Shown piece by piece: positions 18,262-28,900 of a stretch of DNA of 64,000 nucleotides. Below the pieces are notes generated by a model, which saw only the letters and a program-made list of their open reading frames with translations, ran no database searches and was not told the origin of the DNA. The position numbers and the translations under genes were made by a program. The stretch is from Candidatus Megaera polyxenophila (lineage in GTDB: Bacteria; Pseudomonadota; Alphaproteobacteria; Rickettsiales; Rickettsiaceae). The first letter of the stretch is position 1. Every line of letters begins with the position of its first letter. The DNA lies in assembly GCA_037101405.1 (NCBI GenBank), contig AP017967.1, positions 1-64,000 on the forward strand. Direction: 5' to 3'.

Positions 18262-19084
18262 TACTGGGAATACCTCTCGGTTCAAGAGAAAATAAAGGCA
18301 AACAATTATCATACTGAATATTTAAGTAACAAATACATTATATCACATGGTATTTTAAGGTATATTTTAAGTTTCTACACAAAACAACATCCTCAAAAAA
18401 TTGAATTTAATTATAATGAATATGGAAAACCTTTTTAAAAAAATAGTAATATCCAATTTAATATGTCTCATTCCTGTAATATGGTCAGTTATATGATAGC
18501 TTTAAACTATAAGGTGGGTATCGACATAGAATTACATGATAAAAATCTAAACATTGAGGACTTTGCTGGTTTGGTACTAACTCCAGAGGAGTACAAATAT
18601 TTATCCAGTCTTAAATCTCGAGATAAACTTAGGCTTTTTTATATTCTCTGGACTAAAAAGGAAGCTTTAGTAAAGGCCATTGGTCAAGGATTATCTTATC
18701 CCCTTAATACCATCGAAGTTATGAGATTATTATCTGGTAAAGGCGTTCTGCTCAATGATAAAAATAATGAATTAAGGCAACAATGGTATTGCTATGAATT
18801 AGAAGTCCCCGAAAATTACTCTGGAGCTATTGGAATAGAGAGTAAAATAGATGAAATAGTCTATCTAGAAATGAACAATCAACAAAATAATTTTTGATAA
18901 TACTAAGAGTATAATACCTAAATTAGAGTCTTGGCAGAGAATGGAGTAATAATGCTAAATGGATTATTCTATTCGTAGATGGTGATGGTTATTTAATCAA
19001 TTTTTAGTATTTAGCTTAATTTGAGTTTATATGTCATTTTGGCTTAAAGTTGTTTTTAATTAAAAATAGCAAAAAGCTTATAAT

Positions 19085-19588
19085 GGGTATTATGACAAGT
19101 AGAGGCCAAATCCGACATTAGGGTGATTATTTGGGTAGTTTTTAGGGATTTAAGCAGGAGTTTATCTTGTGACTTAGTAAGCGTATAATTAGTATTATAC
19201 GATATATTAGTGAGGAACTCATCGCATAAAGGATACTTTTATGCTAAATTATCTCTAGAAAAACTAATCGTATAATAAGTTATGGCTAGAATTTAAGAAA
19301 TTGCTTGGAACTTATGATTTTAGAAATTTAGTAGCAAATGAATTCATAAATGTTGAATAATTATTAAGTTTTAGGCTGGCCTCTTGAACGTTAAGTATTA
19401 TGCGATGGGTTTTTTAGATTTTAATACCAATATAATATAACAAAAGCCTAGAGATTCAAGCAAAAGTATAGCGTATAATAGTACTTATGCGTATAGAAAA
19501 CCTTGAAATAATTTGGGGGATTAACAGGCAAAAACTCAAGAAAAATGCTGATGCATGTCGGATTTGGCCTCTACTTGTCATAATACCC
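19085..19588. mobile_element. 504-bp non-autonomous inverted-repeat element (MITE-like), copy 1
   Basis: The ends are inverted repeats of about 34 bp, opening GGGTATTATGACAAGTAGAG and closing with its reverse complement. The inside has no ORF above background. ATAAT flanks both sides, consistent with a 5 bp target duplication. A near-identical 504 bp copy in the same orientation is at 55624. It is probably mobilised by a transposase elsewhere. Confidence 0.85.
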
Positions 19589-19755
19589 ATAATTGACGTT
19601 AAAGAAAATTAAGATAAATATGGCATAATGACCTCATCTTTAAAGTTACTCAACAATTGTAGAACTTATTATTTAATTAATTATAAAAATTATTGTATAA
19701 ATATTTATTATTTTGTACTACGATGACTTTGTTTCTTATATTAAGATAATTTATT

Positions 19756-20106
19756 ATGTCTAAATACGGATTTAGTATTGATAGCCAGTATTATTCTATG
19801 TTAGGAAAAGATGCTGTATTGCCTTTACATGAAGCATCTAAACAAGGAAATAATTACATAATTAGAATATTAGTATCTGAAAATATAAATTACTTAGATT
19901 TAGCAGATAAAAATGGATTAACGCCACTGCATTATGCCGCTTTATTTTCAAAGAAAAAATCATATCACCTTTTATTGGAATTAGGAGCTAAGTCTGATGT
20001 TATAGATAGTTTTGGGAGAACACCTAAACAAATTTTTGAAAAAAACGAATCGCTAGAATTAATAGGTGATTCAGATAGTTGTTGGGATAGTTGTATAATT
20101 TTTTAG
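19756..20106 (+). CDS. Short ankyrin-repeat protein
   Basis: This 116-residue protein holds about three ankyrin repeats: AVLPLHEASKQGNNYIIRIL, then NGLTPLHYAALFSKKKSYHLLLELGA, and a partial FGRTPKQIF. No signal or membrane segment is visible. It ends with CWDSCIIF. Ankyrin proteins in intracellular bacteria are often secreted to bind host proteins, and it lies directly before a mitochondrial-carrier-like gene. The gene starts just downstream of the inverted-repeat element. Confidence 0.85.
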   Translation: MSKYGFSIDSQYYSMLGKDAVLPLHEASKQGNNYIIRILVSENINYLDLADKNGLTPLHYAALFSKKKSYHLLLELGAKSDVIDSFGRTPKQIFEKNESLELIGDSDSCWDSCIIF

Positions 20107-20133
20107 GTTTTTGCAAAGTAATTTCATATCAAT

Positions 20134-21081
20134 ATGAATAAAGATTATTATAATAATAAAACTTTTTGGAATTTTTTTACTGGTTCAGTTGCGGGTATTG
20201 GTGATGTAGTATCTACTCATCCAATTTGGAACATAAAAACCCTTATACAAACTGGTCATAATTTTAATGATATTAGCAAAATGGTAGTAAAAAACCCATC
20301 ATTGTTATATAATGGGGTGATTACTAATATATCTACAACACTACCTATAACTACCGTAAGAGTGGGTTTTAGTTATGTATTTGAAGAAATAGCAAATAGT
20401 TATTTACCAAATAATAATAATCAATATATTAACTTTTTTTCCTCTTTTTCTGCTGGTAGTATTAGTTCGTTTTTAAGTAGTCCTATAGAATTAATAAGAA
20501 CTACCAAGTTAAGGAATGAAATATATAAAATAAAAGACATTAGTACTAATTTGCATAATGGAGCAAATGCTTATAATATAACTAAATCTATGATTATGGA
20601 AGGTGGTATTACATCTATTTTTAAAGGTGTCCAAACTGTATCTATACGTGATGGTTTATATACAGCTGGATTTATTACAGGAGCACGCTACTTAAAATCT
20701 CTTTTTAGCGATTGTACTGAGTATCCTGTTGTAAACAATACAAGTGCATATATTACAGCTGGTTTTTTGACTTCTTTGATTAATCACCCCTTTGATACGA
20801 TAAAAACAAATCAACATCTTTTGTGTGCAGACTCTTTTCTTCTTAATTCTCCTGTAAAGTCTAGTTTTTTAGCAGTATGTAAAAAAATTGTAGTAGAAAA
20901 AGGTTGTTATGGATTTTATGCTGGATTTCCAATGAGACTTTTAGACTATTGTATTACTTTTATAGTAAAAGCAAGTATTATAGAGGGAATGGAAAATCAC
21001 TATAATTCATATTTTGCTAATAATGATGAATTAAAAAAAGATTTATTAGGTAATCATCCTAATGACGATGATAGTTTTTAG
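20134..21081 (+). CDS. Mitochondrial carrier family (SLC25-like) protein
   Basis: This 315-residue protein has the threefold repeat of mitochondrial carriers, each unit of about 100 residues with an odd-helix signature Px[DE]xx[KR]. The signatures sit at P30-IWNIK, P117-IELIR and P219-FDTIK; the first has Trp in place of the acidic residue. Each is followed by typical loop glycines (GGITSIFKGVQTVSIRDGLY; KGCYGFYAGFPMRLLDY). This family is eukaryotic and normally lives in the mitochondrial inner membrane, moving nucleotides, keto acids or cofactors. The few bacterial cases (such as Legionella LncP, from memory) are effectors or transfers from a host. There is no classical signal peptide. Base composition matches its neighbours, so if transferred it is not recent. 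Confidence 0.85.
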   Translation: MNKDYYNNKTFWNFFTGSVAGIGDVVSTHPIWNIKTLIQTGHNFNDISKMVVKNPSLLYNGVITNISTTLPITTVRVGFSYVFEEIANSYLPNNNNQYINFFSSFSAGSISSFLSSPIELIRTTKLRNEIYKIKDISTNLHNGANAYNITKSMIMEGGITSIFKGVQTVSIRDGLYTAGFITGARYLKSLFSDCTEYPVVNNTSAYITAGFLTSLINHPFDTIKTNQHLLCADSFLLNSPVKSSFLAVCKKIVVEKGCYGFYAGFPMRLLDYCITFIVKASIIEGMENHYNSYFANNDELKKDLLGNHPNDDDSF

Positions 21082-21271
21082 AATAACTATGGTTCTACTA
21101 ATAATACTATGTATTTATATAATTAAGTGGTGTTGTTGCACAAAAGTATAATTATGTTTAATAATCTTGTCTCTCCCATATTTTTTTATTTAGAACCAAT
21201 TGACACCACAATAAAAACAATTTTATAATCAATTTTCAATGTGTAATTAATGTATTTTTATTGTACAACAT

Positions 21272-22873
21272 ATGTATTACCTAAAAAGTTCTGTAAAGCT
21301 TGAACCAACAATCTGGGGATGGTATGCTTGGGCACAATTTCTATCTCCTACTACGGCTTCACTAAATTTAGTAAACAGGTGTTTAAAGCTTATGGAGTCT
21401 TTTGTGAGTACACCAGAGATTCATTCATTAGCTGCCTCTAATCCAGCATTATCGGGAGGAGCATTTGTTAATTTAAACAAATCACAAGTACCTATAATTC
21501 AAGCTCTCATTATTTCTATTAGAAATAACTGTAAATCCCTTATCGAACTTGCAGAAGCTATTAATTCATATAGTAATCTTTTAAAGACTATGGCTGATGG
21601 GCATTCGTTAGAAAATTTGTATTTTCTTATTCCTGATCAATTAAAAGGTATGATTGAGTTAGTGTATGATATGGATAATAACCCATCAATCCGTTTTATA
21701 GAACCGTTATTATATGAAAATTACTATGATAATTCTGGGCAAGGATTTATTTTATCTGAAACAACAAAAGATTATAGACCTTTTTGCTTAAGTACTCCAC
21801 GTTTACCTTCTGATGAAGAACTGTTTTTGAAGTTACCTTTTAATGATAATAAGATCGATGAGTTAGCTAAGTTACGAATTTATCCTAAACCTTGGACTGA
21901 AATAAACTCTATTTTTAATCTTGATAAAGAAAAAGAAAAAAAGTTAAAGAATTTGTTTACTTTCAGTAAACCACTTCTAGATCCTGATAGAAATTTTAAT
22001 GGAAAGGGTATAAGAGTAAGGTATTTTGGACATGCCTGTGTTCTACTAGAAACTAGTAATACTAAGATACTGATTGATCCAGCTATCAGTTATGACTACC
22101 AGACTTCAATAAAAAGATTTACTTTTAATGATCTTCCTGATCATATAGATTATGTACTTTTTACTCATGCTCATGATGATCACGTGGTATTTGAAACATT
22201 ATTTCAGATACGTTATAAAGTTAAAAACTTTGTTTGTCCTCGCAATAATACGGGTTTTTTGGCAGATCCAGCTATTAAGTTAGCTTTAAATAAAATAGGC
22301 TTTAATTCTGTGATTACATTAGAAGAATTTGAATCTTTACAATTATTAGACGGCATTATTACAGCTGTTCCTTTTCTTGGTGAACATTGTGATTTAAACA
22401 TTCATTCAAAAGTTGCTTATTTTATTAAACTTAAAAATAACTCGTTTTTATTTGCAGCTGATTCTAATAATTTGGATAGTAATCTATATAAAAATATCTT
22501 CAAAAAATTAGGAAAATTAGATGTGTTTTTTATAGGTATGGAATGTGTAGGAGCACCTCTAACATGGCAGTATGGACCATTATTAACTTCTAAAATTGAA
22601 AATAGCCAAGATCAATCCAGAAGATTATCAGGATCAGATTTTAAAAAAGCTTTGGAAATTGTAGAATTATCGAAAGCCCAACAAGTCTATGTCTATGCTA
22701 TGGGTCAAGAACCATGGTTAAATTATATTATGGCACTAGATTACTCTGATAGCTCATATCAAATTACTGAATCTGATAAATTAATAAAAGCCTGTATAGA
22801 AAAAGGTATAATTTCTGAGAGGCTTTATATAAAAAAAGAATGGGTAATAGAGAATGGGAGAATACTTAATTAG
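21272..22873 (+). CDS. CmlA-like MBL-fold diiron hydroxylase
   Basis: This protein is 533 residues long, close to the 532 of chloramphenicol CmlA, which beta-hydroxylates a PCP-bound amino acid. The N-terminal domain starts VKLEPTIWGWYAWAQFLSPT and continues to NPALSGGAFVN, a layout I associate with the CmlA family. The C-terminal metallo-beta-lactamase domain begins near residue 245 and carries T298-HAHDDH (H299, H301, D303, H304), a later acidic/His region (PFLGEHCDL) and a FLFAADSN block. Substrate is unknown. It heads the operon and overlaps the thioesterase start by 20 bases. Confidence 0.8.
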   Translation: MYYLKSSVKLEPTIWGWYAWAQFLSPTTASLNLVNRCLKLMESFVSTPEIHSLAASNPALSGGAFVNLNKSQVPIIQALIISIRNNCKSLIELAEAINSYSNLLKTMADGHSLENLYFLIPDQLKGMIELVYDMDNNPSIRFIEPLLYENYYDNSGQGFILSETTKDYRPFCLSTPRLPSDEELFLKLPFNDNKIDELAKLRIYPKPWTEINSIFNLDKEKEKKLKNLFTFSKPLLDPDRNFNGKGIRVRYFGHACVLLETSNTKILIDPAISYDYQTSIKRFTFNDLPDHIDYVLFTHAHDDHVVFETLFQIRYKVKNFVCPRNNTGFLADPAIKLALNKIGFNSVITLEEFESLQLLDGIITAVPFLGEHCDLNIHSKVAYFIKLKNNSFLFAADSNNLDSNLYKNIFKKLGKLDVFFIGMECVGAPLTWQYGPLLTSKIENSQDQSRRLSGSDFKKALEIVELSKAQQVYVYAMGQEPWLNYIMALDYSDSSYQITESDKLIKACIEKGIISERLYIKKEWVIENGRILN

Positions 22874-23594
22874 CCTTGGGAAAATAAGTAATAATAAAAA
22901 ACAAGTGGTTTTTTTTCCTCATTCTGGAGGTTCTGTTTATAGTTTTATTCCTTTTGTAAAGATATTAGATAGCTGTGCTACATTTTATGGAATTGAGTTG
23001 CCAGGTAGAGGAAATCGTATTAATGAATCATTTCAAGAGGATTTTTTACAATTGATCAAAGAACTTTCTTTACCATTACGAAAATTAGAAGGGGAAGTGA
23101 TTTTTATAGGACATAGTATAGGAGCATTAATTGCTTTTGAATGTATAAGATACTTAGATCAACATTTTAATTTTAAGGTAAATTCATTAATTGTATCAGG
23201 ACAATCAGCTCCTCAATTTGTTTTTAATACACTTTTAGTGGATTGGGATGCAGATAATACAACTTTAATAAGAAATCTAATAGACTTAGGAGGGATCTCT
23301 GCTGAAATATTACAGTATCCAGAGTTAGTAGATTTGATTATACCAATAATAAAGGCAGATTGTAAATTACTAGATAGTTATTCGTATGTTCCTGGAACGA
23401 TACGTAGTAATATTTTATGTGTTATAGCTAATAATGATCCTATAGTTTCAACAAAAAATGCTAAAAAATGGCAAGAATGTACTAGTAATAAGTTTTCTTT
23501 TAGCAAAATTACAGGAGACCATTTTTCTATAATTAACGACCAAAATGTAATAAATCAAGTAGCTACATTGCTAATTGATACAAAAATTCTTTAG
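22854..23594 (+). CDS. Type II thioesterase
   Basis: This 246-residue alpha/beta hydrolase has the nucleophile motif G86-HSIG with Ser88, a VVFFPHSGG opening with the oxyanion region, LPGRGNRINE, and a final GDHFSI His. Such enzymes hydrolyse misprimed or stalled acyl groups from carrier proteins. The NRPS has no C-terminal thioesterase, so this protein may also release the product. The ATG overlaps the upstream gene, indicating coupled translation. Confidence 0.88.
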   Translation: MGEYLISLGKISNNKKQVVFFPHSGGSVYSFIPFVKILDSCATFYGIELPGRGNRINESFQEDFLQLIKELSLPLRKLEGEVIFIGHSIGALIAFECIRYLDQHFNFKVNSLIVSGQSAPQFVFNTLLVDWDADNTTLIRNLIDLGGISAEILQYPELVDLIIPIIKADCKLLDSYSYVPGTIRSNILCVIANNDPIVSTKNAKKWQECTSNKFSFSKITGDHFSIINDQNVINQVATLLIDTKIL

Positions 23595-23621
23595 TAATTA
23601 ATAATAAATATTAGGATAACT

Positions 23622-24578
23622 ATGATCAATATACAGCAAAATGACTTAATATATTCTTCCAAGCAACGTCAATGGGATAAATATGCCTCTGTACGTTCTA
23701 AACCAAGAAGATTTATAATTGAAGATTCAGAAGAGTATTATTTTCCTGTGTCTAGGCAACCTTTGTGTGTACATCCATTGATAGTAAAACTAGGGGATAA
23801 AGCCATCAGATTTATACTGATTCAATCGGTCTACAAATTCATGCATGAAATTGCAATGCTTGAAACAGAAATGGTAAACTCTGCAGCATGTAAGTTGGCT
23901 AATAATAGGTTACCGTATAAATTTTCAGAAGATATATGTCACGATGCTATTACCGTGATCATAGATGAAGCTTATCATGCTTTTGTTGCAATGGATTTTA
24001 TGAGACAAGTAGAAGTTAAGACTAAAATATCTCCTATTTCTATGCCGAATGAAAGTCCTAATACTAATGCCATTAAGTTAGTCAATAAGTATCTACCAAG
24101 TTATTTACATGATAGTTTTGAATTAATTGCTGTGTGTATCAGTGAGCATACTTTAACAAAAGAATTAATCAATATCGGTAGAGAAGGAACGGAGTTAAAA
24201 AGTTTTTCAAATGTAATGGTAGATCATGTACAAGATGAAGGTAGGCATGCTTCAATATTTAATCAGGTATTAAAAATATTTTGGCATAATATTGATAAAA
24301 AAGACAAAGAACTTATAGGAAGTCTACTACCTATGTTTATCAAAGAATATTTAGGTACTGAACAGCAAATTAAATTTGATCAAGAAATATTAAGAACTTT
24401 AGGTTTAGATCAAGAGGTAATAGATACTATAATTTCCGAAACCCATATTCAATATGAAGCAAATAATTTACAAGATGCAAATCCTATTATAAAAAACGTA
24501 ATAAAATTACTTGAGGAAACAGGTGTGCTTAATAGTGAAAACATAAGAACAAGTTTTTCTCAAGCAAGGTTATTATAA
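23622..24578 (+). CDS. AurF/CmlI-like diiron N-oxygenase
   Basis: This 318-residue ferritin-like protein carries two EX~30DExxH motifs that ligate a di-iron centre: Glu81/83 with D115-EAYH, and Glu175 with D205-EGRH. This is the ligand pattern of AurF and CmlI, which oxidise arylamines to nitro compounds, and of related monooxygenases. The reaction here is likely an amine or carbon oxidation on a biosynthetic intermediate. It is cotranscribed with the NRPS, 28 bases after the thioesterase. Substrate is unknown. Confidence 0.82.
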   Translation: MINIQQNDLIYSSKQRQWDKYASVRSKPRRFIIEDSEEYYFPVSRQPLCVHPLIVKLGDKAIRFILIQSVYKFMHEIAMLETEMVNSAACKLANNRLPYKFSEDICHDAITVIIDEAYHAFVAMDFMRQVEVKTKISPISMPNESPNTNAIKLVNKYLPSYLHDSFELIAVCISEHTLTKELINIGREGTELKSFSNVMVDHVQDEGRHASIFNQVLKIFWHNIDKKDKELIGSLLPMFIKEYLGTEQQIKFDQEILRTLGLDQEVIDTIISETHIQYEANNLQDANPIIKNVIKLLEETGVLNSENIRTSFSQARLL

Positions 24579-24580
24579 GA

Positions 24581-25963
24581 ATGAAAAAAGATGAAAATAT
24601 AGTATATAGTAATAAAAAAACCAACATTTCTGCATTATGGAGAATAGCTTACCCATTGATGCTAGCCACGTTATCTGGAAATTTGATGTTGTTCGTAGAT
24701 AAAGTATTAATATCAAGATTTGATGCATTAGCTATGGCAGCAGTTGCTGCCATAGGTATGATATTTACAGTTTTTCAAGTAGGTACAGCATCCATTGTTT
24801 CAATTGCTGAGGTTTTTGTAGGAAGATTTAATGGTTCACAAGAATACCACAAAACAGGGCCCGTAGTTTGGCAAATGATATGGTTTTCTTTATTTACTAT
24901 GGTAGTTTTTTTTCCAATAGGTATGTTTTGTGGCAAGTTATTTCTTCCTCTAGAATATCATGTTTTTGGTGTTCCATATTTCAAATCTATAATGCTTTTT
25001 GGTCCTGTCTTTACACTAATTGCTGCATTATCTTCATTTTATATAGGACTAGGAAAAGTAAAACTAGTTACTTTCTCTACAATTTTAGCGAATTTTATAA
25101 ATATTATTTTAGACGTAATATTAATTTTTGGTGTTGAACCATATGTTTCTCCCATGGGAACTTTGGGAGCAGCAATTGCTACAGGTATATCTATATCATT
25201 ACAAGCTTTGCTCTTATTTATATTTTTTTTACAAAAGAAATATAGAATATTTAACCAAACTGCTCAGTTCCAATTTTCTTTTGATCTCTTCATAAAATGC
25301 TTAAAAATAGGTATTCCTAACTCTTTAGGTTATTTTGCAGAAATGACAGCTTGGGCTATTTTATTACAATTAATGGCTTATCACAGTCATGAACACATTA
25401 TAGTTTTAGCATCAGGACAGGCAATTTTTCTTTTACTAACTTTTACCACTGATGGTTTACAAAAATCTATTATAGCTCTTACTTCTAATATCATAGGTAG
25501 TAGAAGTCTTGAATTATTACCCAAATTAATAAAATCTGCAATTAAGCTACATTTTATATTAGTAGTATGTTTCGCTATCCCAGCTGTTTTTTTTCCTGAA
25601 CAAATTATCGAGTTTTTTATAAGTGATAACGAAGATTCTATAAATAAAGAAATACTACTTAGGTATGCTAACATAACCTGTTTATTAGTATTATTTTACT
25701 TTGTATTTGATGGTTTAGTATGGATTTTTGCTGGTATCCTAATAGCATTTGAGGATACCAAATTCGTAATGATAATGAATTCTCTTTCTGTTTGGTTGTT
25801 GGCAATATTACCTATTTATGTAGCTGTGGATCTACTGAACTACGATGCAAATATTATATGGGAGTGTATGATAGTTTATGCGTTTATAAATGCTTTGGGT
25901 TTTTATCTAAGGTATAGAAACTCATTTATTAATGCAAAGATAGTACCAAATTTGGTTAAGTAA
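24581..25963 (+). CDS. MATE-family multidrug exporter
   Basis: This 460-residue protein has about 12 membrane segments in two repeated halves, starting with ALWRIAYPLMLATLSGNLMLFVDKVLISRFD, the classic MATE opening. It is embedded two bases after the oxygenase gene and 10 before the NRPS, so it probably exports the peptide product or gives self-protection. Confidence 0.88.
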   Translation: MKKDENIVYSNKKTNISALWRIAYPLMLATLSGNLMLFVDKVLISRFDALAMAAVAAIGMIFTVFQVGTASIVSIAEVFVGRFNGSQEYHKTGPVVWQMIWFSLFTMVVFFPIGMFCGKLFLPLEYHVFGVPYFKSIMLFGPVFTLIAALSSFYIGLGKVKLVTFSTILANFINIILDVILIFGVEPYVSPMGTLGAAIATGISISLQALLLFIFFLQKKYRIFNQTAQFQFSFDLFIKCLKIGIPNSLGYFAEMTAWAILLQLMAYHSHEHIIVLASGQAIFLLLTFTTDGLQKSIIALTSNIIGSRSLELLPKLIKSAIKLHFILVVCFAIPAVFFPEQIIEFFISDNEDSINKEILLRYANITCLLVLFYFVFDGLVWIFAGILIAFEDTKFVMIMNSLSVWLLAILPIYVAVDLLNYDANIIWECMIVYAFINALGFYLRYRNSFINAKIVPNLVK

Positions 25964-25973
25964 AAATATAAAA

Positions 25974-28900
25974 TTGTACAGAATTATGAAAAATCTAAAA
26001 ATTCTTATTATAGGTAAAGAAGAAACCTTAATTCAAGCTGTTGAATCGATTGAACTACAAGGTCATACTATAGTAGCGTGTGTTAGTGATTCTAAAAAAA
26101 TTCAAGAATATGCGTTGATTCAAAAACTAAAATATTTCAGTATTTCAGACCTAGATGAAAGCATAAAGTTTGATTATGCAATAGTTTTAGATGATATAGA
26201 GATTAATTCACAACTAATTTATAAAACTGGCTTTAATAAATGGATTAGAACACTTCAAAAATTCGCTTCAGACTACAATGGGGAAAAACCTGTTTTAAGT
26301 AGTATATACAATTTTGAATCTTTTATATGGTATACATATTGTTCAGAATCAGGAGAAATATTAAGAATTATACCAAATTCTGAGCAAGAATTCAGTAATG
26401 CTTCGGCAAGTATAATAGAAACTCTTTATTGTATATTAGTTGATTTAAGTAGAGATAGTTTAAATTGTGAAAATTTGTATCATACTAAAATAATAAGTCT
26501 GCCATGTGAAATTATAGATCATTTAAACCTATATTTGAATCCATCAAAACTAGATACTAAAATTTTATTAATTACTGCGTTTAACGTCTTGTTATCTAAA
26601 TACTTTCCTTTTAATTATAGCGAATATCTAAGTATAGGTATACTTACTGATATAGATAGTGAATCAGAATTAGATATAACTAGGACATGTAAATTATTAA
26701 CAATCCCAGAAAATACAAACTCTAATTTCACTAGTTATATTTCTCTTTATTTTAAAAAACTGTTACAAACCATCCCACGAAATAATAATTCACTACGTCA
26801 TGTTTTAGATAGTAATCAAGCTAAGATTGAATTATCATTATCTAATAATTTAAGTGATTCAATAAGATATTTTAGAGCTTTTTTTTGCCGTTTTGATAAA
26901 TCTCAAGATAATCATCATTTGTTAATAGTAAAATACATTCCTAAATACTACTCAACTTATTTTATTGACGATTTTAGTAAAAATTTTATAAATCTACTTT
27001 ATAATCTTACAAAGAATCCTTCTATACATATTGATAAAATTTCTTTTCTTCAGACTCAAGAATCGATTTCACAAATACCAATTGAATACAGTGGATATGA
27101 AAATGTCATATCTTTAATCGAGCAAAAGGTTAATGAATTTCCAGATCAAATTGCAGTTAAATATCTTGAAGAATCCTTGACTTACAAGGAACTTCAAAGA
27201 AAATCAAATTTTATAGCTTATCAATTACTAAGAAATAAAATAAAAAAAGGAGACTTTATAGGAGTTTTAGCCGAGAGATCTATAGAGTTTATTTATATAA
27301 TAATTGGAATAATGAAAGCAGGAGGATGTTATCTTCCGATAAATCCCAAATTACCAATAGAACGTATACGTCACATAGTAGAATCAACAAATATGCAGAT
27401 AGTTCTTACAGAGCAAGATGGAAATTATTATGAAGATCTTTTTTCTGATGGGAGGATAACTTTTTACGATTTATTAAATAGTGAAGTAGAGATAGATACT
27501 TTTCTTCCTTTTATTCAAGAAAAGGATTTATCTTATATTTTATTTACTTCAGGTACTACAGGTATGCCTAAAGGTGTTGTAATTGAACATGGAGCTTTAG
27601 CAGATAGATTATTATGGCTTAAAGAAATGCTTTCTATTAATCAAAATGATATAATATTGCATCATAGTAATATTAGTTTTGATACTTCTATTGAAGAAAT
27701 TTTCTTACCATTAATTAGTGGAAGCACTTTAGTTTTAGCTCCGCGTGATATACATGATAAAATAGCAGATTTTAATACTATAATTAATTTTTATAAGGTT
27801 ACATGCGTTGAATTTGTTCCATCATTATTAAAATTATTTATTAATTTATCAGATTTAAGATCTTGTACTTCACTAAAATATGTAATTTCGGGAGGAGAAC
27901 CCCTAAGTTATCAATTAACCCAAAAGTTCTATCAGTTAGCTCCTTATTGTTTACTTCTTAATCTATATGGACCTACTGAGGCTACAATGAATGCAGCTTA
28001 TTATATATGTCAACCTCAAGAAATTGAGAGGACAAGATATATTCCTATAGGCTTTCCTGTAGCTAATTTAAATTTTTATATATTAGATCAGAATAGATAT
28101 ATAGTTCCATTCGGAGGAATTGGTGAATTGTATCTAAAAGGACATGGTATTGCTGCAGGGTATATTAGAAATAATGCTAAATTAGAGCAGTGCTCTATAT
28201 TAGATAAAAACTTAGGAGTTTTATATAAAACTGGAGATTTAGTACGTTATCTTACAGATCATGCATTAGAATTTATAGGACGTGTTGATAGACAAATAAA
28301 GTTACGTGGTTATAGAATTGAATTAGAAGAGATAGAAAACGTTATATCAAAATATCATTTACTTAACCAAAATGCTGTTGTTTTATATGGACAAAATGAA
28401 TCTACCACCAAAATAGTAGCTTTTATTAGTTTAATCCATAAAAATGACGAAGAGTTACACGTACTTGAAAATGAAATCCGAGAGTTTTGTGGTAAGAGTC
28501 TACCATATTATATGATTCCAAGTCTATTTGTTTTCTTACCAAAATTACCTTTTTTACCTTCTGGTAAGATAGACTATACTTCACTATTACGTTCTTTAGA
28601 TAAAGTTGATGCAAAAGACACTAATGTAGATATTCATTTTATAAATGAAATTGAGAAGATTATTTATGAAGTATGGTTAACAATATTAGAAGAAGATGTC
28701 CCGAGTTTTAATACTAATTTTTTTAGTTTAGGTGGTAATTCTCTATCTGCTGTTCAAATGATTTCTATGTTACGTGCTAAAGGTATATATCTTGAGATAA
28801 GTGATATATTTGCTAATGCCACTATTGAGGCATTAGCAAACAAAGCAAGTAAAAAAAATTATGCTACCAAGGAAAGTTCTATTATTGTTCCTCTTAAAGA

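Larger units (their letters stand above)
16721..18897 (+). pseudogene. Sfp-type 4'-phosphopantetheinyl transferase, broken by IS256 and a nonsense codon
   Basis: Joining the frame from ATG 16721 (MFECSIFDRLVFNT...) across the IS gives YWEYLSVQEKIKANNY, then SHGILRYILSFY and YNEYGKPF. These are the N-terminal motifs of an Sfp-type PPTase, which converts apo-PCP to holo-PCP on NRPSs. The second half, open from ATG 18463, adds the family blocks FNMSHS, VGIDIE and WTKKEALVKAIGQG. There are two separate lesions: the IS256 insertion at 16835, and TAA at 18436-18438 where a Leu is expected (GKPF-stop-KNSNIQFNMSH). The frame is preserved across both, so decay is recent. The gene is the natural partner of the NRPS at 25974. 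Confidence 0.88.
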
